A DNA stretch of 64,000 bases from assembly GCA_031292625.1 (NCBI GenBank), contig JARLGU010000019.1, positions 434,001 to 498,000 on the forward strand. The letters are read 5' to 3'. The position numbers and the translations under genes are program-made. Shown one piece after another: positions 8,619 to 17,881 of the stretch. The DNA comes from Capsulimonadaceae bacterium. Its GTDB lineage: Bacteria; Armatimonadota; Armatimonadia; Armatimonadales; Capsulimonadaceae. The stretch's first letter is position 1, and every line of letters starts with the position of its first letter. The notes under the pieces were generated by a model, which saw only the letters and a list, made by a program, of their open reading frames with translations, was not told the DNA's origin and did no database searches.

Positions 8619-11504
8619 CTACTGCGTGGCCGATGCCATCGCCTGCCCAAGCGTCATCCGCCCTCCCGCCTGACGTTCCGCCAGGTAGGCCGGTTCGGCC
8701 ATGAGCTGCCGTGCGGCCTGGTTGATGGGAAACGTACTCACGAGATCCGGTCCAAGTCCGGCGCGCTGCCGATAGGACTGTGCGGCCCCGAGGAGCAATG
8801 CTGCCTTATGCTCCATGTTCGTCAAGAGAAGAAGCCGGGCTATTCCTTCTATCGCGGCGACTGCAAGCGGACCGTCGACCCACTCTTCGGCGAGCGCCAA
8901 AGTCGCAATATACGCGCGGCGGGCCGTGTCGATATCGCCCGAGAATTCGTTAACGTTCCCCATGGTGAGCATGGCGTCGCCGGCGAGCAACTCGTCGTCG
9001 CAGGACCCGGCTATGTCCATCATCTCGTTGGCTCGGTTCAATGCGAACTCCATCCGCCCGCGCAACGCCTTGATCAGTGCAAGGACTCTGAGGGCCGGGA
9101 TGCGCTGCGGTTTCAATACAGCGCCGACCAGTTCAAGCCCCTGCTTGGTCAGGGCCTTCGCCTTGACGATCTCTCCGCGGCGCAGCAAAACAGCAGCCTG
9201 CGATGCGAGCGCCCTCCCCTGCCCTGCGGGATCCCCCAAGGTTGCGTATGCCTCCTGCGCTTGTGAGAGCGAAGCGCCAGCCGCCTCATCCTGCCCCGCC
9301 AGAAGCAAAGCCTGTCCCAACGCAAGATGCGCTTCCGCCAGCAGTTCCGGATAGCGATCGGAAGGCAGCTCCCCGATAAGCGCATCGAGACGAGCGATCG
9401 CCAGCCAAGGACGGCCCTTAATCGCCCAATAAGACGCCAAACACAGCGTGGCGTCAGCCCGCACGGGATCGACGCGAGAGGCATCGAGGCGGAGGTCCAG
9501 CGCACCCGCAACATTGTCTAACTCGGGATCGAGGGCCTGAACTCCATCGAGCAAGCGAGTCTGCCCCACGCGAAGTTGCGTGGCGCGGCAGAGCTCGATA
9601 TAGTACGATGCGAATCGGCACAACATGCGGTCAGGGATCTCCCCAGATCTCTCACTCTGCTCCAAGCAGTAGCGGCGCACGATCGGCATCAGCCGGTAGC
9701 GGACACGCCCCGCCTGCAACCATTCGACCCATACCAGCGACCGGTCCACCAACGCCGAAAGCCGATCGATTATTTCCTCGCGCGACATCTCCTCGTCCAC
9801 GCAGACGGCCTCGGCCGCATCGTGCGTCCACCCGTTAGGAAAAACGCTCAAGCGCATGAGCAGAAGACGCTCTCGATCGGACAGGCCCCGGTAACTTCCC
9901 TCAACCACGGCGCGCAAAGTTTGGTGGCGCGGCGGCACTCCTGAACCGGCCGTAAGGACGAAAAGATTGGAATCGACCCATCCGGCGATCTGCTGAACAG
10001 TTAGCAGGCTCGTCCGCGCGGCGGCCATTTCGATCGCGAGGGGATGCCCGTCGAGCAAGCGGCAAATGTGCGCGATCGAGGCAGAGTTGCCGGCATTCAG
10101 ACTGAAGCCCGGCGACACAGCGGCGGCGCGCTCGACGAACAGGCGGATCGACTCAGTATGCACTAAGCTCGGCCCGTCAGCCGCTTGAGAGTAGTGCGTC
10201 GAATCGCCCCATGCCGCGTCCGGTATCGCAAGCGGACCAACTCGGAATACAACTTCGCCCGGCACCCCAAGAGGCTGGCGACCGGTCGCCAAAATGCGAG
10301 CTTTAGGATACGCGCGCAAGAGCCCAACGACGCTAGGCGCGCAAGAAGCCGCGACGCGCTCGCCGTTATCGACAATCAGCAGGAACTGTTCCAAACGGCC
10401 GGATGCTTGCACGCGATCTACATCGCTTCCCGAGCCGCTGGCCGGTGTTGACGCCGCCTCGATTGCCGCCGCGACATCGTTGTCGTCCACGCCGCCGAGG
10501 TCGACAAAACGAACGCCGTCGCGAAAGCGGACAGCCAGATCGTGTCCGACGGCCAACGCGATGCGCGTCTTGCCGATGGCGCCGATTCCGGTGAGCGTGA
10601 CGAGGCGCGACGCCTCGAGGCGGCCTTTGACTGACGCGACGTCTCCAGCCCTGCCGACGAGCGATGTCAGGGGAAACGGAAGCATTTCGACGGCGCTAAC
10701 GCGCGGTTCTGACTGGGAGGGCTGTTCAGAAGAGCTAGAGCCCCCTTGCGGAGGGGCAACGTCGCTCGCCGTAATGCGCACCTTCGCGCTTCGCCTGATC
10801 TGCTCGTAAACCGCAACGGTTTCCGGAGCCGGGTGAGCGCGTAGATCCTGCTGAAGCCGGTTGCGTAGATCGCGATAGGCGACGTACGCCTCGGGATAGT
10901 CACCCTTTTGGGCACACAGCTTCATAAACGCCTGCACGGCGTTTTCGCGATAGGGATCCTCGGCAATCAAACGACGGTAGCAATCGATGGCGCCCGCGAG
11001 ATCGCCTGCGCTTGCGCGGTTTGCGCCGACGCCGTCGAGCGATTTGATGAATGCGAGTTCACGCCGCTCGCGTTCGTTCCAAATCGCCTCATCGGGAGAG
11101 TTAGCAAGCAATGGTCCCCGATACAGAAGAACGGCTTGTTCCAGCGACTCGGGATCGGCCCGTTCGACAGCCGCATCGAAATCGAGGACGTCCACGGAAG
11201 TCTTGCCGGGGCTAAACATAAGCGTCCGTGCGGACGGGCCCTCAATTGAAACAGCCGCGGCGCCCATCGCGCGGCGAAGATCGGCAAGCGTCTGCCGCAA
11301 GCTTGCCAAGGCCTGCGCATCCGTGCTGTCCGGCCACAAAACGCCAGCCAACCAGGCACGCTCAACGGGCTTACTAGCCCTAACAACAAGCAACGCCAGA
11401 AGGACGCGTCCCTTGCGCGAACGCAAGCGAGAGATCGGTACGCCATCGACGGTTACGTCGAAACCGCCAAGAAGATTAATGCGCCACTCGTTGGGAGGAG
11501 TCAT
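8619..11504 (-). CDS. Large SARP/BTAD transcriptional regulator with NB-ARC ATPase and TPR domains
   Basis: The 961-residue protein starts with an OmpR-like winged helix (about 8-100, L-R-S-R-K-G-R-V-L-L-A-L-L). A bacterial transcriptional activator domain (about 105-240) follows, then an NB-ARC type ATPase beginning at S-L-V-G-R near 281 with Walker A G-I-G-A-I-G-K-T (306-313). The C-terminal 350 residues are helical tetratricopeptide-like repeats. This is the AfsR-type architecture, where ATP binding and TPR contacts are thought to gate DNA binding. The target genes are not evident. Its own upstream region carries direct and inverted repeats (11540-11634), so autoregulation is possible. Confidence 0.85.
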   Translation of the reverse strand: MTPPNEWRINLLGGFDVTVDGVPISRLRSRKGRVLLALLVVRASKPVERAWLAGVLWPDSTDAQALASLRQTLADLRRAMGAAAVSIEGPSARTLMFSPGKTSVDVLDFDAAVERADPESLEQAVLLYRGPLLANSPDEAIWNERERRELAFIKSLDGVGANRASAGDLAGAIDCYRRLIAEDPYRENAVQAFMKLCAQKGDYPEAYVAYRDLRNRLQQDLRAHPAPETVAVYEQIRRSAKVRITASDVAPPQGGSSSSEQPSQSEPRVSAVEMLPFPLTSLVGRAGDVASVKGRLEASRLVTLTGIGAIGKTRIALAVGHDLAVRFRDGVRFVDLGGVDDNDVAAAIEAASTPASGSGSDVDRVQASGRLEQFLLIVDNGERVAASCAPSVVGLLRAYPKARILATGRQPLGVPGEVVFRVGPLAIPDAAWGDSTHYSQAADGPSLVHTESIRLFVERAAAVSPGFSLNAGNSASIAHICRLLDGHPLAIEMAAARTSLLTVQQIAGWVDSNLFVLTAGSGVPPRHQTLRAVVEGSYRGLSDRERLLLMRLSVFPNGWTHDAAEAVCVDEEMSREEIIDRLSALVDRSLVWVEWLQAGRVRYRLMPIVRRYCLEQSERSGEIPDRMLCRFASYYIELCRATQLRVGQTRLLDGVQALDPELDNVAGALDLRLDASRVDPVRADATLCLASYWAIKGRPWLAIARLDALIGELPSDRYPELLAEAHLALGQALLLAGQDEAAGASLSQAQEAYATLGDPAGQGRALASQAAVLLRRGEIVKAKALTKQGLELVGAVLKPQRIPALRVLALIKALRGRMEFALNRANEMMDIAGSCDDELLAGDAMLTMGNVNEFSGDIDTARRAYIATLALAEEWVDGPLAVAAIEGIARLLLLTNMEHKAALLLGAAQSYRQRAGLGPDLVSTFPINQAARQLMAEPAYLAERQAGGRMTLGQAMASATQ

Positions 11505-11539
11505 TGGCTAAATCGCCGGCAACGACAGAAAACGGACAG

Positions 11540-11634
11540 TGGTTCCCATCGTTGGGACGATTCAAACAACCATTTGGTTCCATCGTTTGATTATCCTACC
11601 AGAAACGGTTTACCCTCGCGCCACCCAACCGTTT
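11540..11634 (-). promoter_or_regulatory. Repeats upstream of the SARP-type regulator
   Basis: TGGTTCCCATCGTTG at 11540 and TGGTTCCATCGTTTG at 11575 are near-identical direct repeats 35 bases apart. AAACGGTT (11603-11610) and AACCGTTT (11627-11634) form a perfect 8-bp inverted repeat. SARP regulators are known to bind direct repeats near the -35 region, so this may be an autoregulatory site. The function is inferred from position only. Confidence 0.4.
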
Positions 11635-11714
11635 ACAAGAAGCTTGAGCGGTATTCGACGCAGAGCGCCTCCGGCGGCCGGACGGGTAGCGGAGCGCCTC
11701 TTACCGGCGCCCTC

Positions 11715-14018
11715 TCATGCCGCGCGACGCGGTTCGCTGGACACTTCTTCGAGCGGCGAATCGGAGATTGAAAGATCAAGCAGGTGGGCCACGCGGTTGC
11801 GGCCGTGCTGCTTGGACCAATAGAGGGCCTTATCGGCTTCCGAGATTAAGGAAGCGGCAGTTTGCCGAGCTGGAAGCATGGTGGTGACGCCGAAGCTTGC
11901 CGTGACGAGACGTTCCTTCCAACACGCGGTTTCGATCGCCGCGCGGAACCGCTCGGCAACCACAAGCGAGCCGGCATAATCGGTGTTCGTCAAAATGATC
12001 GCGAACTCTTCGCCGCCGTACCGCGCAACGAAATCCGTGACGCGCGCCTCGTTCTGCAGCGTCCGCGCAACGGTTTTCAGAACTTCATCGCCCGCCGGAT
12101 GACCGTAGGTGTCGTTGTACGTCTTGAACTTGTCGACGTCGAGGAAAATAAGCGACAGCGGAATATTGTATCGAGCGGCTCGCTGCTGCTCGAGGTCGAG
12201 ACGCTCCTGGAACGATCGGTGATTCTTCAGACCTGTAAGACCGTCCAGCGTCGCAAGGGCGCGAAGACGCGCGTTGGCTTCGAGCAGTTCAGCTTGCTGC
12301 ATTTCGAGCTTAGCATGCGCATCATTGAGCATGACCATCTGCTCTTTCAATTTCTTCTCATACTGCTTGCGCTGGGTTATATCGGTCACGGTGACAACGA
12401 CCGAATACGGCTCGGGATCCCCGGTGTGGAAGAGCGGCGCACAGTTCGTCGAGAGCCAAATCAACCCCCCGGGTCTTTGCAGGCCGGTGACGACTTCGTG
12501 CTGCGCGATGCCGGAGTTCAGAGAAATGCTTGCCGGCCATTGCTCCAGCGACATATCCGCGCCGTCTTCGCCAACGAACTTCCAGTTGAGCTCCTCGGCC
12601 TGACGGCCGACCAGTGTCGCGCCGTCGGTGCCAAAGATTCGTTCGGCGGCGTGGTTGCTCAATCGAACCGTGTGCTCCCGGTCGATCAGCAAAAGACCTT
12701 CCTGCATGGAGTGAATCGCTGAGCGGAAACGCTCCTCCGAATCACGGAGGTGCTCTTGAGCGCGCGTCAGATCCGTAATATCGACGTTTGCGCTGATCGC
12801 TCCCGCCACTTCGCCCTCAGCGCCGCGCAGCGGGAACATGCTGCAAAGAATGTTGCAAAGCGAACCGTCGGCTCGGACATGCGTCCATTCGACGCCCTCG
12901 ATCACCTCGCCCTCGAAGACTCGCCGCGTGATCTCCTGAACGCGTTCGGCATCTTCCGGAAGCCCCACGGCATCCCAGAGAGTTCGCTGGAACGCCTGGT
13001 CCGTCGTCAGGCCGTATTGCGTTTCAGATGTGCGGTTCCACTCGAAGATTCGTCCGGAAGCATCAAAGCAGAAGCAGGCGACCGGCAGGCTCTGAAACAG
13101 CTCCTCGAAACGATGCGACGCTTGCTGGAGAAGTTGGTTGACGTCGCTCAGGCTGTCCGCGGTCATGCTCAATTCTTCTTCGCGTCCCCGGAGTTCGTCC
13201 TTTTGTTCCTCAAGCTGCGTGTTCCGCGTTTCCAATTCATTGTTCTGCCATGCAATACGCTCCTCGACCAAACGGAGGTGCATGACGATCTTGTAGCACT
13301 TGATCAAGAAAACGATCAGACCGAACGTGCCCATGACAAGGATGATCGCGGCTTGAAACTGCAAATCATGCAAGCGACGTTTGAGCGCTCCCTCGCAGTC
13401 CAATGCGCGGGTCAGAAATCGGGCAGTCACGCGGCTGTCAGCGGGAACGCCCGCCGCCCAAGCGTCGTTGAAGGCCTTCCAGGCAGGAGCGATCTGCGCG
13501 GTTCCCACCCGATCACGAGCCTCGAGAGCCCGGACGGATACGCCGATGCGCCCCAACGTCGCCGTGCGCGCGGCCGGCGCCTGACCGGCATTGGATGCGA
13601 GCATGGCGGCGTCCGCACGGATGGAATAGACGAGCTCGACATCGGTAATCTTTTGCATCGCCACGCGTGTTTCCACCGTCGCGAATATCAGCAAAAGGAT
13701 CGGGATCGACGTAATCGCGGCGATGATGCGCAGCAGGTCGCTCGAACGCAGCGAGGACGACGCTTCCGGCGCCGTGGACGCGACGAGCCAGCCGTATGCG
13801 GAAAGCAGCGGCGCAAGATCGGCGTACCAAAGGGCCGTAACGTGCACTTGAGTCTGGAGGATGGCGTGAAGCGTTAACGGGCCTTCTTGAAGGCAATAGG
13901 TCAGCGTGCCGGCCACCGGCACCAAAAGCCCAATAAGCGCGCCAATTGTAAGCCGTTTTAGCAAAGCGGTTGTTGCTACCTGTATCCACAACGCATGCGT
14001 GCACGCTGTGGTCTTCAC
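11715..14018 (-). CDS. Membrane-bound PAS-GGDEF diguanylate cyclase
   Basis: The 767-residue protein has two N-terminal membrane segments (about 20-45 and 95-115), an extracytoplasmic helical region of about 110 residues, a further membrane segment near 222-245, a coiled coil (E-T-R-N-T-Q-L-E-E-Q-K), two or three PAS domains (about 305-600), and a C-terminal GGDEF domain. The catalytic motif is GGEEF at 668-672. The product-inhibition site RxxD (R-V-T-D, 659-662) lies the canonical five residues upstream, so the enzyme should make c-di-GMP with feedback control. The start is GTG without a clear ribosome binding site. It is transcribed alone; no EAL or HD-GYP partner lies nearby. Confidence 0.9.
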   Translation of the reverse strand: MKTTACTHALWIQVATTALLKRLTIGALIGLLVPVAGTLTYCLQEGPLTLHAILQTQVHVTALWYADLAPLLSAYGWLVASTAPEASSSLRSSDLLRIIAAITSIPILLLIFATVETRVAMQKITDVELVYSIRADAAMLASNAGQAPAARTATLGRIGVSVRALEARDRVGTAQIAPAWKAFNDAWAAGVPADSRVTARFLTRALDCEGALKRRLHDLQFQAAIILVMGTFGLIVFLIKCYKIVMHLRLVEERIAWQNNELETRNTQLEEQKDELRGREEELSMTADSLSDVNQLLQQASHRFEELFQSLPVACFCFDASGRIFEWNRTSETQYGLTTDQAFQRTLWDAVGLPEDAERVQEITRRVFEGEVIEGVEWTHVRADGSLCNILCSMFPLRGAEGEVAGAISANVDITDLTRAQEHLRDSEERFRSAIHSMQEGLLLIDREHTVRLSNHAAERIFGTDGATLVGRQAEELNWKFVGEDGADMSLEQWPASISLNSGIAQHEVVTGLQRPGGLIWLSTNCAPLFHTGDPEPYSVVVTVTDITQRKQYEKKLKEQMVMLNDAHAKLEMQQAELLEANARLRALATLDGLTGLKNHRSFQERLDLEQQRAARYNIPLSLIFLDVDKFKTYNDTYGHPAGDEVLKTVARTLQNEARVTDFVARYGGEEFAIILTNTDYAGSLVVAERFRAAIETACWKERLVTASFGVTTMLPARQTAASLISEADKALYWSKQHGRNRVAHLLDLSISDSPLEEVSSEPRRAA

Positions 14019-14253
14019 ATAGCTTATCGGGCAATTTAACCAGGTTCTTGAGATGTTCTATTAAAAGAAACGACCGTCATTTCCCTTTTGGGCCGTCAAA
14101 CGACCAAAACGCCGGCAACACCGGGATGTTCCGGGCCCATAGAACGTGCTGAAACGGTTGAGATAACGATGGCGACATGTCGTACAATCGAGTTTTACGG
14201 CATTTGCCTTAAGATCGACCGGACGGCATGCCGCGGCGAACGACAAGGTTGCG

Positions 14254-14946
14254 CTAAACAAGCGCCTTGGCAAACCTCGCCGCAATTTGCTGAGGCCGGG
14301 TGATCGCGCCGCCGACGATAACGGCACGCGCGCCAGCGACCAGCGCTGCTCGCGCTTGCTCCGGCGTCGCGATGCGACCTTCCGCGATAAGGACGCGCAC
14401 TCGCCCGGCAAGCTCGCGCACGAGTTCGAGGTCGGGGCCGTCCAGTTGCGGGCTGTAAGGCGTATAGCCCGACATGGTTGTCGAGACGAACTCCGCGCCT
14501 GCAAGGTCTGCCGCAACCCCTTCGTCGAACGTCGAGATGTCGGCCAATACGGGCAAGCCGGTCGCATGCCGCACAGCCGCAATGTATTCGGCAACGTCGC
14601 CTCCCGGATGAGGGCGCGCGGTCGCGTCAAGGGCGATCACGTCCGCGCCAGCCTTCGCAAGCGCCTCCGCATGGGCGACGCGCGGGGTGATATATACGTC
14701 GTAACCGGGTTCGACGACCTTCCATAAACCGATCACCGGCAAGGTGGTCGCATCGCGGATCGCTGCGACATCTTCCGGCGTGTTCGCCCGGATTGCGCGC
14801 GCCCCTCCCTGCTGGGCGGCGACGGCCATTCGCGCCATAATCGCGCTGCCGTGCAAAGGTTCGTCAGGCAAAGCCTGGCAAGAAACGATGAGTCCGCCCG
14901 AAATCTGGTCTATAATGTGCTCAACGGAAAATCTGTTGGTTTCCAT
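14254..14946 (-). CDS. nanE: N-acetylmannosamine-6-phosphate 2-epimerase (NanE family)
   Basis: This is a 230-residue TIM barrel. It has the family pattern G-G-L-I-V-S-C-Q-A near the start, [13 protein letters not shown] for the catalytic lysine strand, V-Y-I-T-P, and a phosphate-binding end with A-E-G-R-I and [10 protein letters not shown]. It converts ManNAc-6-P to GlcNAc-6-P in sialic acid use. The ATG at 14946 was chosen because G-G-L-I-V-S falls at the expected distance and AGGATCAGGG lies just upstream; the longer frame adds 28 unlikely residues. No nanA or nanK is adjacent, but a sialidase-like gene lies at 31871-32977. Confidence 0.88.
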   Translation of the reverse strand: METNRFSVEHIIDQISGGLIVSCQALPDEPLHGSAIMARMAVAAQQGGARAIRANTPEDVAAIRDATTLPVIGLWKVVEPGYDVYITPRVAHAEALAKAGADVIALDATARPHPGGDVAEYIAAVRHATGLPVLADISTFDEGVAADLAGAEFVSTTMSGYTPYSPQLDGPDLELVRELAGRVRVLIAEGRIATPEQARAALVAGARAVIVGGAITRPQQIAARFAKALV

Positions 14947-15130
14947 ACCCTGATCCTGATTGGTGTGGCCTGGCGTCCTGTCTCGCGCGACGCCCAACCG
15001 GCTGTCGCGGAGCCCGGCCACGGAGTTCAATTCATGGTAGGGTAACGATCAGCCTGGTTAGGATACGCGGCGCAAGGCGAATGTGTCAATATCCTGCCAT
15101 GAGCGATTGCGATGGCAATGTGAGGGGTGA

Positions 15131-15877
15131 ATGACTTACTGCTTGGGAATAATCACGGCGCAAGGGCTCGTGTTGGCTTCGGATTCGCGCACGAATGCCG
15201 GCTACGATCAGGTTAACATTTGTCGAAAAATGCATCTGTTCGTAAAACCCGGCGAACGCTGCTTTGTTGTATTGACCAGCGGCAGCTTATCGGTCAGCCA
15301 ATCGGTTCTGACCCTGCTGCACCAGGATTTCGATGCCGGCGCGGGCTTGGCGGAGGCCGTGACATTCTACGACGCGGCGAGGGTTGTCGGCGCCTGCGTC
15401 CGTAAGGTCGCCAAGATCGACCGGGAAGCGCTTGAGGAGGATGATTACAAGTTCAACATCAACGTCATCCTCGGCGGGCAGATTGCGGGAAGCCCGCACG
15501 ACCTCTACATGATCTATCCGCAGGGCAATCCCCTGCGCGCGACGGAAGAATCGCCGTTCCTGCAGATCGGCGAAACCAAATACGGCCGCCCGATCCTCGA
15601 CCGCGGCATCCAATACCGCCAGACGACGCTCGAACAAGCCGCTAAGTTTTCGATGATCTCGTTCGACTCGACGATGCGCTCTAACGTCACGGTCGGCCCT
15701 CCTATCGATATGGTCATGTACACGAAAGACGACCTGAAGATTAAGCAGTTCCGCCGGTTTAAAGACAAAGACCCTGACCTGATCGCAATCCACGGTCAAT
15801 GGGAACAGGCCCTGCGCCGAGCCATCATCGAACTTCCGCCGATCCGCTTCGACGAGATCGAAAGCAAGTTTCCATAG
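15131..15877 (+). CDS. Anbu-type proteasome-like peptidase
   Basis: The 248-residue protein begins M-T-Y-C-L-G, then G-L-V-L-A-S-D-S-R-T-N-A-G, which is the hallmark of Anbu (ancestral beta subunit) N-terminal nucleophile hydrolases. T2 would be the catalytic residue after Met removal, with D17 and the R-K-M/H stretch around residue 33 completing the site. GAGGGG precedes the ATG. Anbu usually sits in an operon with an alpha-E protein, a transglutaminase-like protein and an ATP-grasp protein. None of these is adjacent here, since neighbours on both sides are convergent or unrelated, so it is an orphan copy in this window. Confidence 0.9.
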   Translation: MTYCLGIITAQGLVLASDSRTNAGYDQVNICRKMHLFVKPGERCFVVLTSGSLSVSQSVLTLLHQDFDAGAGLAEAVTFYDAARVVGACVRKVAKIDREALEEDDYKFNINVILGGQIAGSPHDLYMIYPQGNPLRATEESPFLQIGETKYGRPILDRGIQYRQTTLEQAAKFSMISFDSTMRSNVTVGPPIDMVMYTKDDLKIKQFRRFKDKDPDLIAIHGQWEQALRRAIIELPPIRFDEIESKFP

Positions 15878-15916
15878 GCTTCGCAAACGGCGACGGACGG
15901 CCCTGAGAAGAAGTCC

Positions 15917-15942
15917 GCCCCCTTGGCCGTTCGAGAGGGGGC
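15917..15942. terminator. GC-rich hairpin between convergent genes
   Basis: GCCCCCTT (15917-15924) pairs with AGAGGGGGC (15934-15942). There is no clean T-run on either side, so it is only a possible bidirectional terminator for the Anbu gene and the mutarotase-like gene. Confidence 0.3.
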
Positions 15943-15976
15943 AGGAAAAGCTCACGGCCCCCTCCCAAGTCCAGCG

Positions 15977-17131
15977 CTAACCCTTCAGGAAATCCACGTC
16001 AACCGCCGTCGTCACGCTCGCGCCGGAATCGGCGGTAAGCTTAACGCCGCCGTCGATGCGTTCGATCTTCGCGACGCGGTCGAAATCCGGGCCGATCGCA
16101 GCGACGCCCTGGATGTAGTTGACGACGAGCGGCTTCTCGGGATCGAGGTTGACGCTCGTCACGAAGCCCTTTTCGGTCAGAGGATTGGGATTGGCGGAGT
16201 CCGCGATGCCAAAGTGAAAATTGGACGTGGTCTCTTCAATGCCGAGAACGCTGACGTGGCGGCTGCTCCACGGCGCGTAATGGCGTCCCCGGTTGGAAAG
16301 CCACAAGATGGTGTCGCGCAGCACGGCGGGATCCTTGAGGGCGAACCAGCAGTAGCCGTGCGAAGCAACAGCGGCAGCGCTCCACGCGAACTCGGAGCCC
16401 TGCTCGTTGATCATGGTCAGAAGATCCTCGAATCCAAGCCGCGCCGGATACGTTGTCAGGTCCGCAAACTCGCCGGAGATCATCGGAACGCGCTCAAGCG
16501 ACGTGAACTCCGCCGCCTGACGCAAGGACTGGTAACCGCCCAGTTCCGCAAGCTCGAACGGCTTCGCACAAACCTGCCCATAAACGAACGGGCTCGTCGA
16601 GATGCGCGCGCAGCCCGGCGTACCGGGGAACTTGAGCGTCGCATGATGGCCGTAGTCCATCGGTCCGCTTGCGCCGCTGATCTTGTTGCGCGAGTAGACG
16701 ACGGTTTGGCCGGTTCTCAATTCGAGGCGCTTCTCAAAGTGCGCCTTGCGCGCCTGACCATCGAGGCTCAGGCGTATGACCGATCCCGCGGACGTGACCG
16801 AGAGTTCGTCGAGCGTCCAATCCAGATTCGCCGTCTCGCCGTGCGCGGGATACTGAACGCCGTCATACGGCTCGTCGTTTCCGCCGAACGGCGCGCAGAA
16901 GAAGTCGCCGCGCAAGGTGTTGATCATGACAGGGTTTGCAGGATCGCGCGGTTCCTCCGCCCAAGGCGCAATCGAATACGGCTGCACCGTCCGCTCGCCA
17001 AGCCGGAACGTGACCGGCGCGAGCATTCCGGCGGTGCGGGTGACATAGGCTTCGACAAGATCGGATTGAAACTTCCAAGACGGCTGTCCGGCGACAACCT
17101 GGGGCGCGTAGGCTCCCTCATTCAGCGACAT
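15977..17131 (-). CDS. Protein of unknown function, possible sugar-mutarotase-like beta-sandwich
   Basis: The 384-residue cytoplasmic protein has no signal peptide. The start is the ATG at 17131, preceded by the strong site GGGAGGAGA seven bases upstream; a longer open frame adds 40 residues and no better start. The chain is rich in beta strands and aromatic residues, for example G-D-F-F-C-A-P-F-G-G-N-D-E near residue 75 and Y-P-A-H-G-E near 92. The pattern of an early H-G-E with surrounding strands recalls the galactose-mutarotase superfamily fold, but I do not recognise a specific family. It lies downstream of repeat element A in transcription direction and stands alone. Confidence 0.6.
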   Translation of the reverse strand: MSLNEGAYAPQVVAGQPSWKFQSDLVEAYVTRTAGMLAPVTFRLGERTVQPYSIAPWAEEPRDPANPVMINTLRGDFFCAPFGGNDEPYDGVQYPAHGETANLDWTLDELSVTSAGSVIRLSLDGQARKAHFEKRLELRTGQTVVYSRNKISGASGPMDYGHHATLKFPGTPGCARISTSPFVYGQVCAKPFELAELGGYQSLRQAAEFTSLERVPMISGEFADLTTYPARLGFEDLLTMINEQGSEFAWSAAAVASHGYCWFALKDPAVLRDTILWLSNRGRHYAPWSSRHVSVLGIEETTSNFHFGIADSANPNPLTEKGFVTSVNLDPEKPLVVNYIQGVAAIGPDFDRVAKIERIDGGVKLTADSGASVTTAVDVDFLKG

Positions 17132-17296
17132 AAAGGCATCTCCTCCCATTGGGGAAAGTGGAGCGCGGGAGAATCGATCGACCGCGCGCACCCTGCAGTT
17201 AACCGGCCACCGCCCAAATCCCTGTACGATTTGACATTTCCGGCGACGCAAGAGATTTTATTAGATACGCTTGAGCGCACCGCCGTATATTCTTTC

Positions 17297-17833
17297 AGAA
17301 CGTTTGTAAGAAATTGAAAGGTCTTGTAAGACGGCTCCCCGGCCGCCGTGGCCGTTTTTGAAAAAGGGCCGGCACGGCAATCCTCCTACTTCACGATGTG
17401 CGCTGGGATTGGACGATGGCGGCAAGAGGCCGTACGCGTGTTGACGAGGCATCGTAAATCACCGCCATGAACGAGGCGCGGGCAAGACCGGTCCGTGACC
17501 GGCGGACGATGGCGGCAAGAGGCCGTACGCGTGTTGACGAAGCATCGTAAATCACCGGCGTGAACGAGGCGCGGGCAAAACCGGTCCGTGACCGGCGGAC
17601 GATGGCGGCAAGAGGCCGTACGCGTGTTGACGAAGCATCGTAAATCACCGGCGTGAACTAGGCGCGAGCAAGACCGGTCCGTGACCGGCGGACGATGGCG
17701 GCAAAAGGCCGTACGCGGGTTGACGAAGCATTGTCAATCACCGCAGCGAACGAGGCGCGGGCAAAAAAGTGCCCCGGCGGCACGAGCCGTCCTGAATCTT
17801 TCTCGCAATAAGCCAGCTTATTACACGCGCTCT
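17297..17833 (+). mobile_element. MITE-like intergenic element, copy A (expanded)
   Basis: The 537-bp element is bounded by imperfect terminal inverted repeats: AGAACGTTTGTAA (17297-17309) and TTACACGCGCTCT (17821-17833), 10 of 13 positions matching. Its body shares long near-identical stretches with copies at 41644, 55613 and 55870, such as GACGGCTCCCCGGCCGCCG, TTCACGATGTGCGCTG and CCTGAATCTTTCTCGC. The extra length over the 257-bp copy C is 280 bp, that is three more 93-bp internal units plus one base. There is no transposase gene, so it would have to be mobilised in trans if it is mobile at all. It fills most of the gap between the genes at 17131 and 17882. Confidence 0.75.
17411..17766 (+). 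repeat. 93-bp tandem repeat, about 3.8 units, inside copy A
   Basis: Units begin GGACGATGGCGGCAA at 17411, 17504, 17597 and 17690, exactly 93 bases apart; the last is partial. Copies differ at only a few positions. Because 93 is divisible by three, the minus strand stays open across the array and would encode a 31-residue repeat, but I see no start site or other sign that it is translated. Confidence 0.9.
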
Positions 17834-17860
17834 CAGCGATCGTCCAAGCGCGTGTAATAA
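17818..17860. repeat. Perfect 14-bp inverted repeat at the right end of copy A
   Basis: TTATTACACGCGCT (17818-17831) is the exact reverse complement of AGCGCGTGTAATAA (17847-17860), with a 15-base loop. The left arm is the right terminus of element A. The right arm looks like the left terminus of another copy, so this may be the scar of a second, lost element. It also lies just downstream of the gene ending at 17882 and could act in termination, although a T-run is lacking. Confidence 0.7.
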
Positions 17861-17881
17861 ACGCATTCCATTTGCGCCAAG

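Noticed and set aside
12750-13877. Plus-strand frame across the diguanylate cyclase gene
   Set aside because: It is antisense to PAS domains with recognisable motifs; no start signal or family features.
15923-17317. Long plus-strand frame over the mutarotase-like gene
   Set aside because: It has no ribosome site and an Arg-rich composition, while the minus-strand gene has a strong GGGAGGAGA site and normal protein texture.
17391-17648. CRISPR array
   Set aside because: The 93-bp units are joined directly with no variable spacers and there are no cas genes; it is a tandem repeat inside a dispersed element.
17391-17648. Minus-strand gene with 31-residue repeats
   Set aside because: The frame stays open only because the repeat length is divisible by three; no ribosome site and other element copies break the frame.
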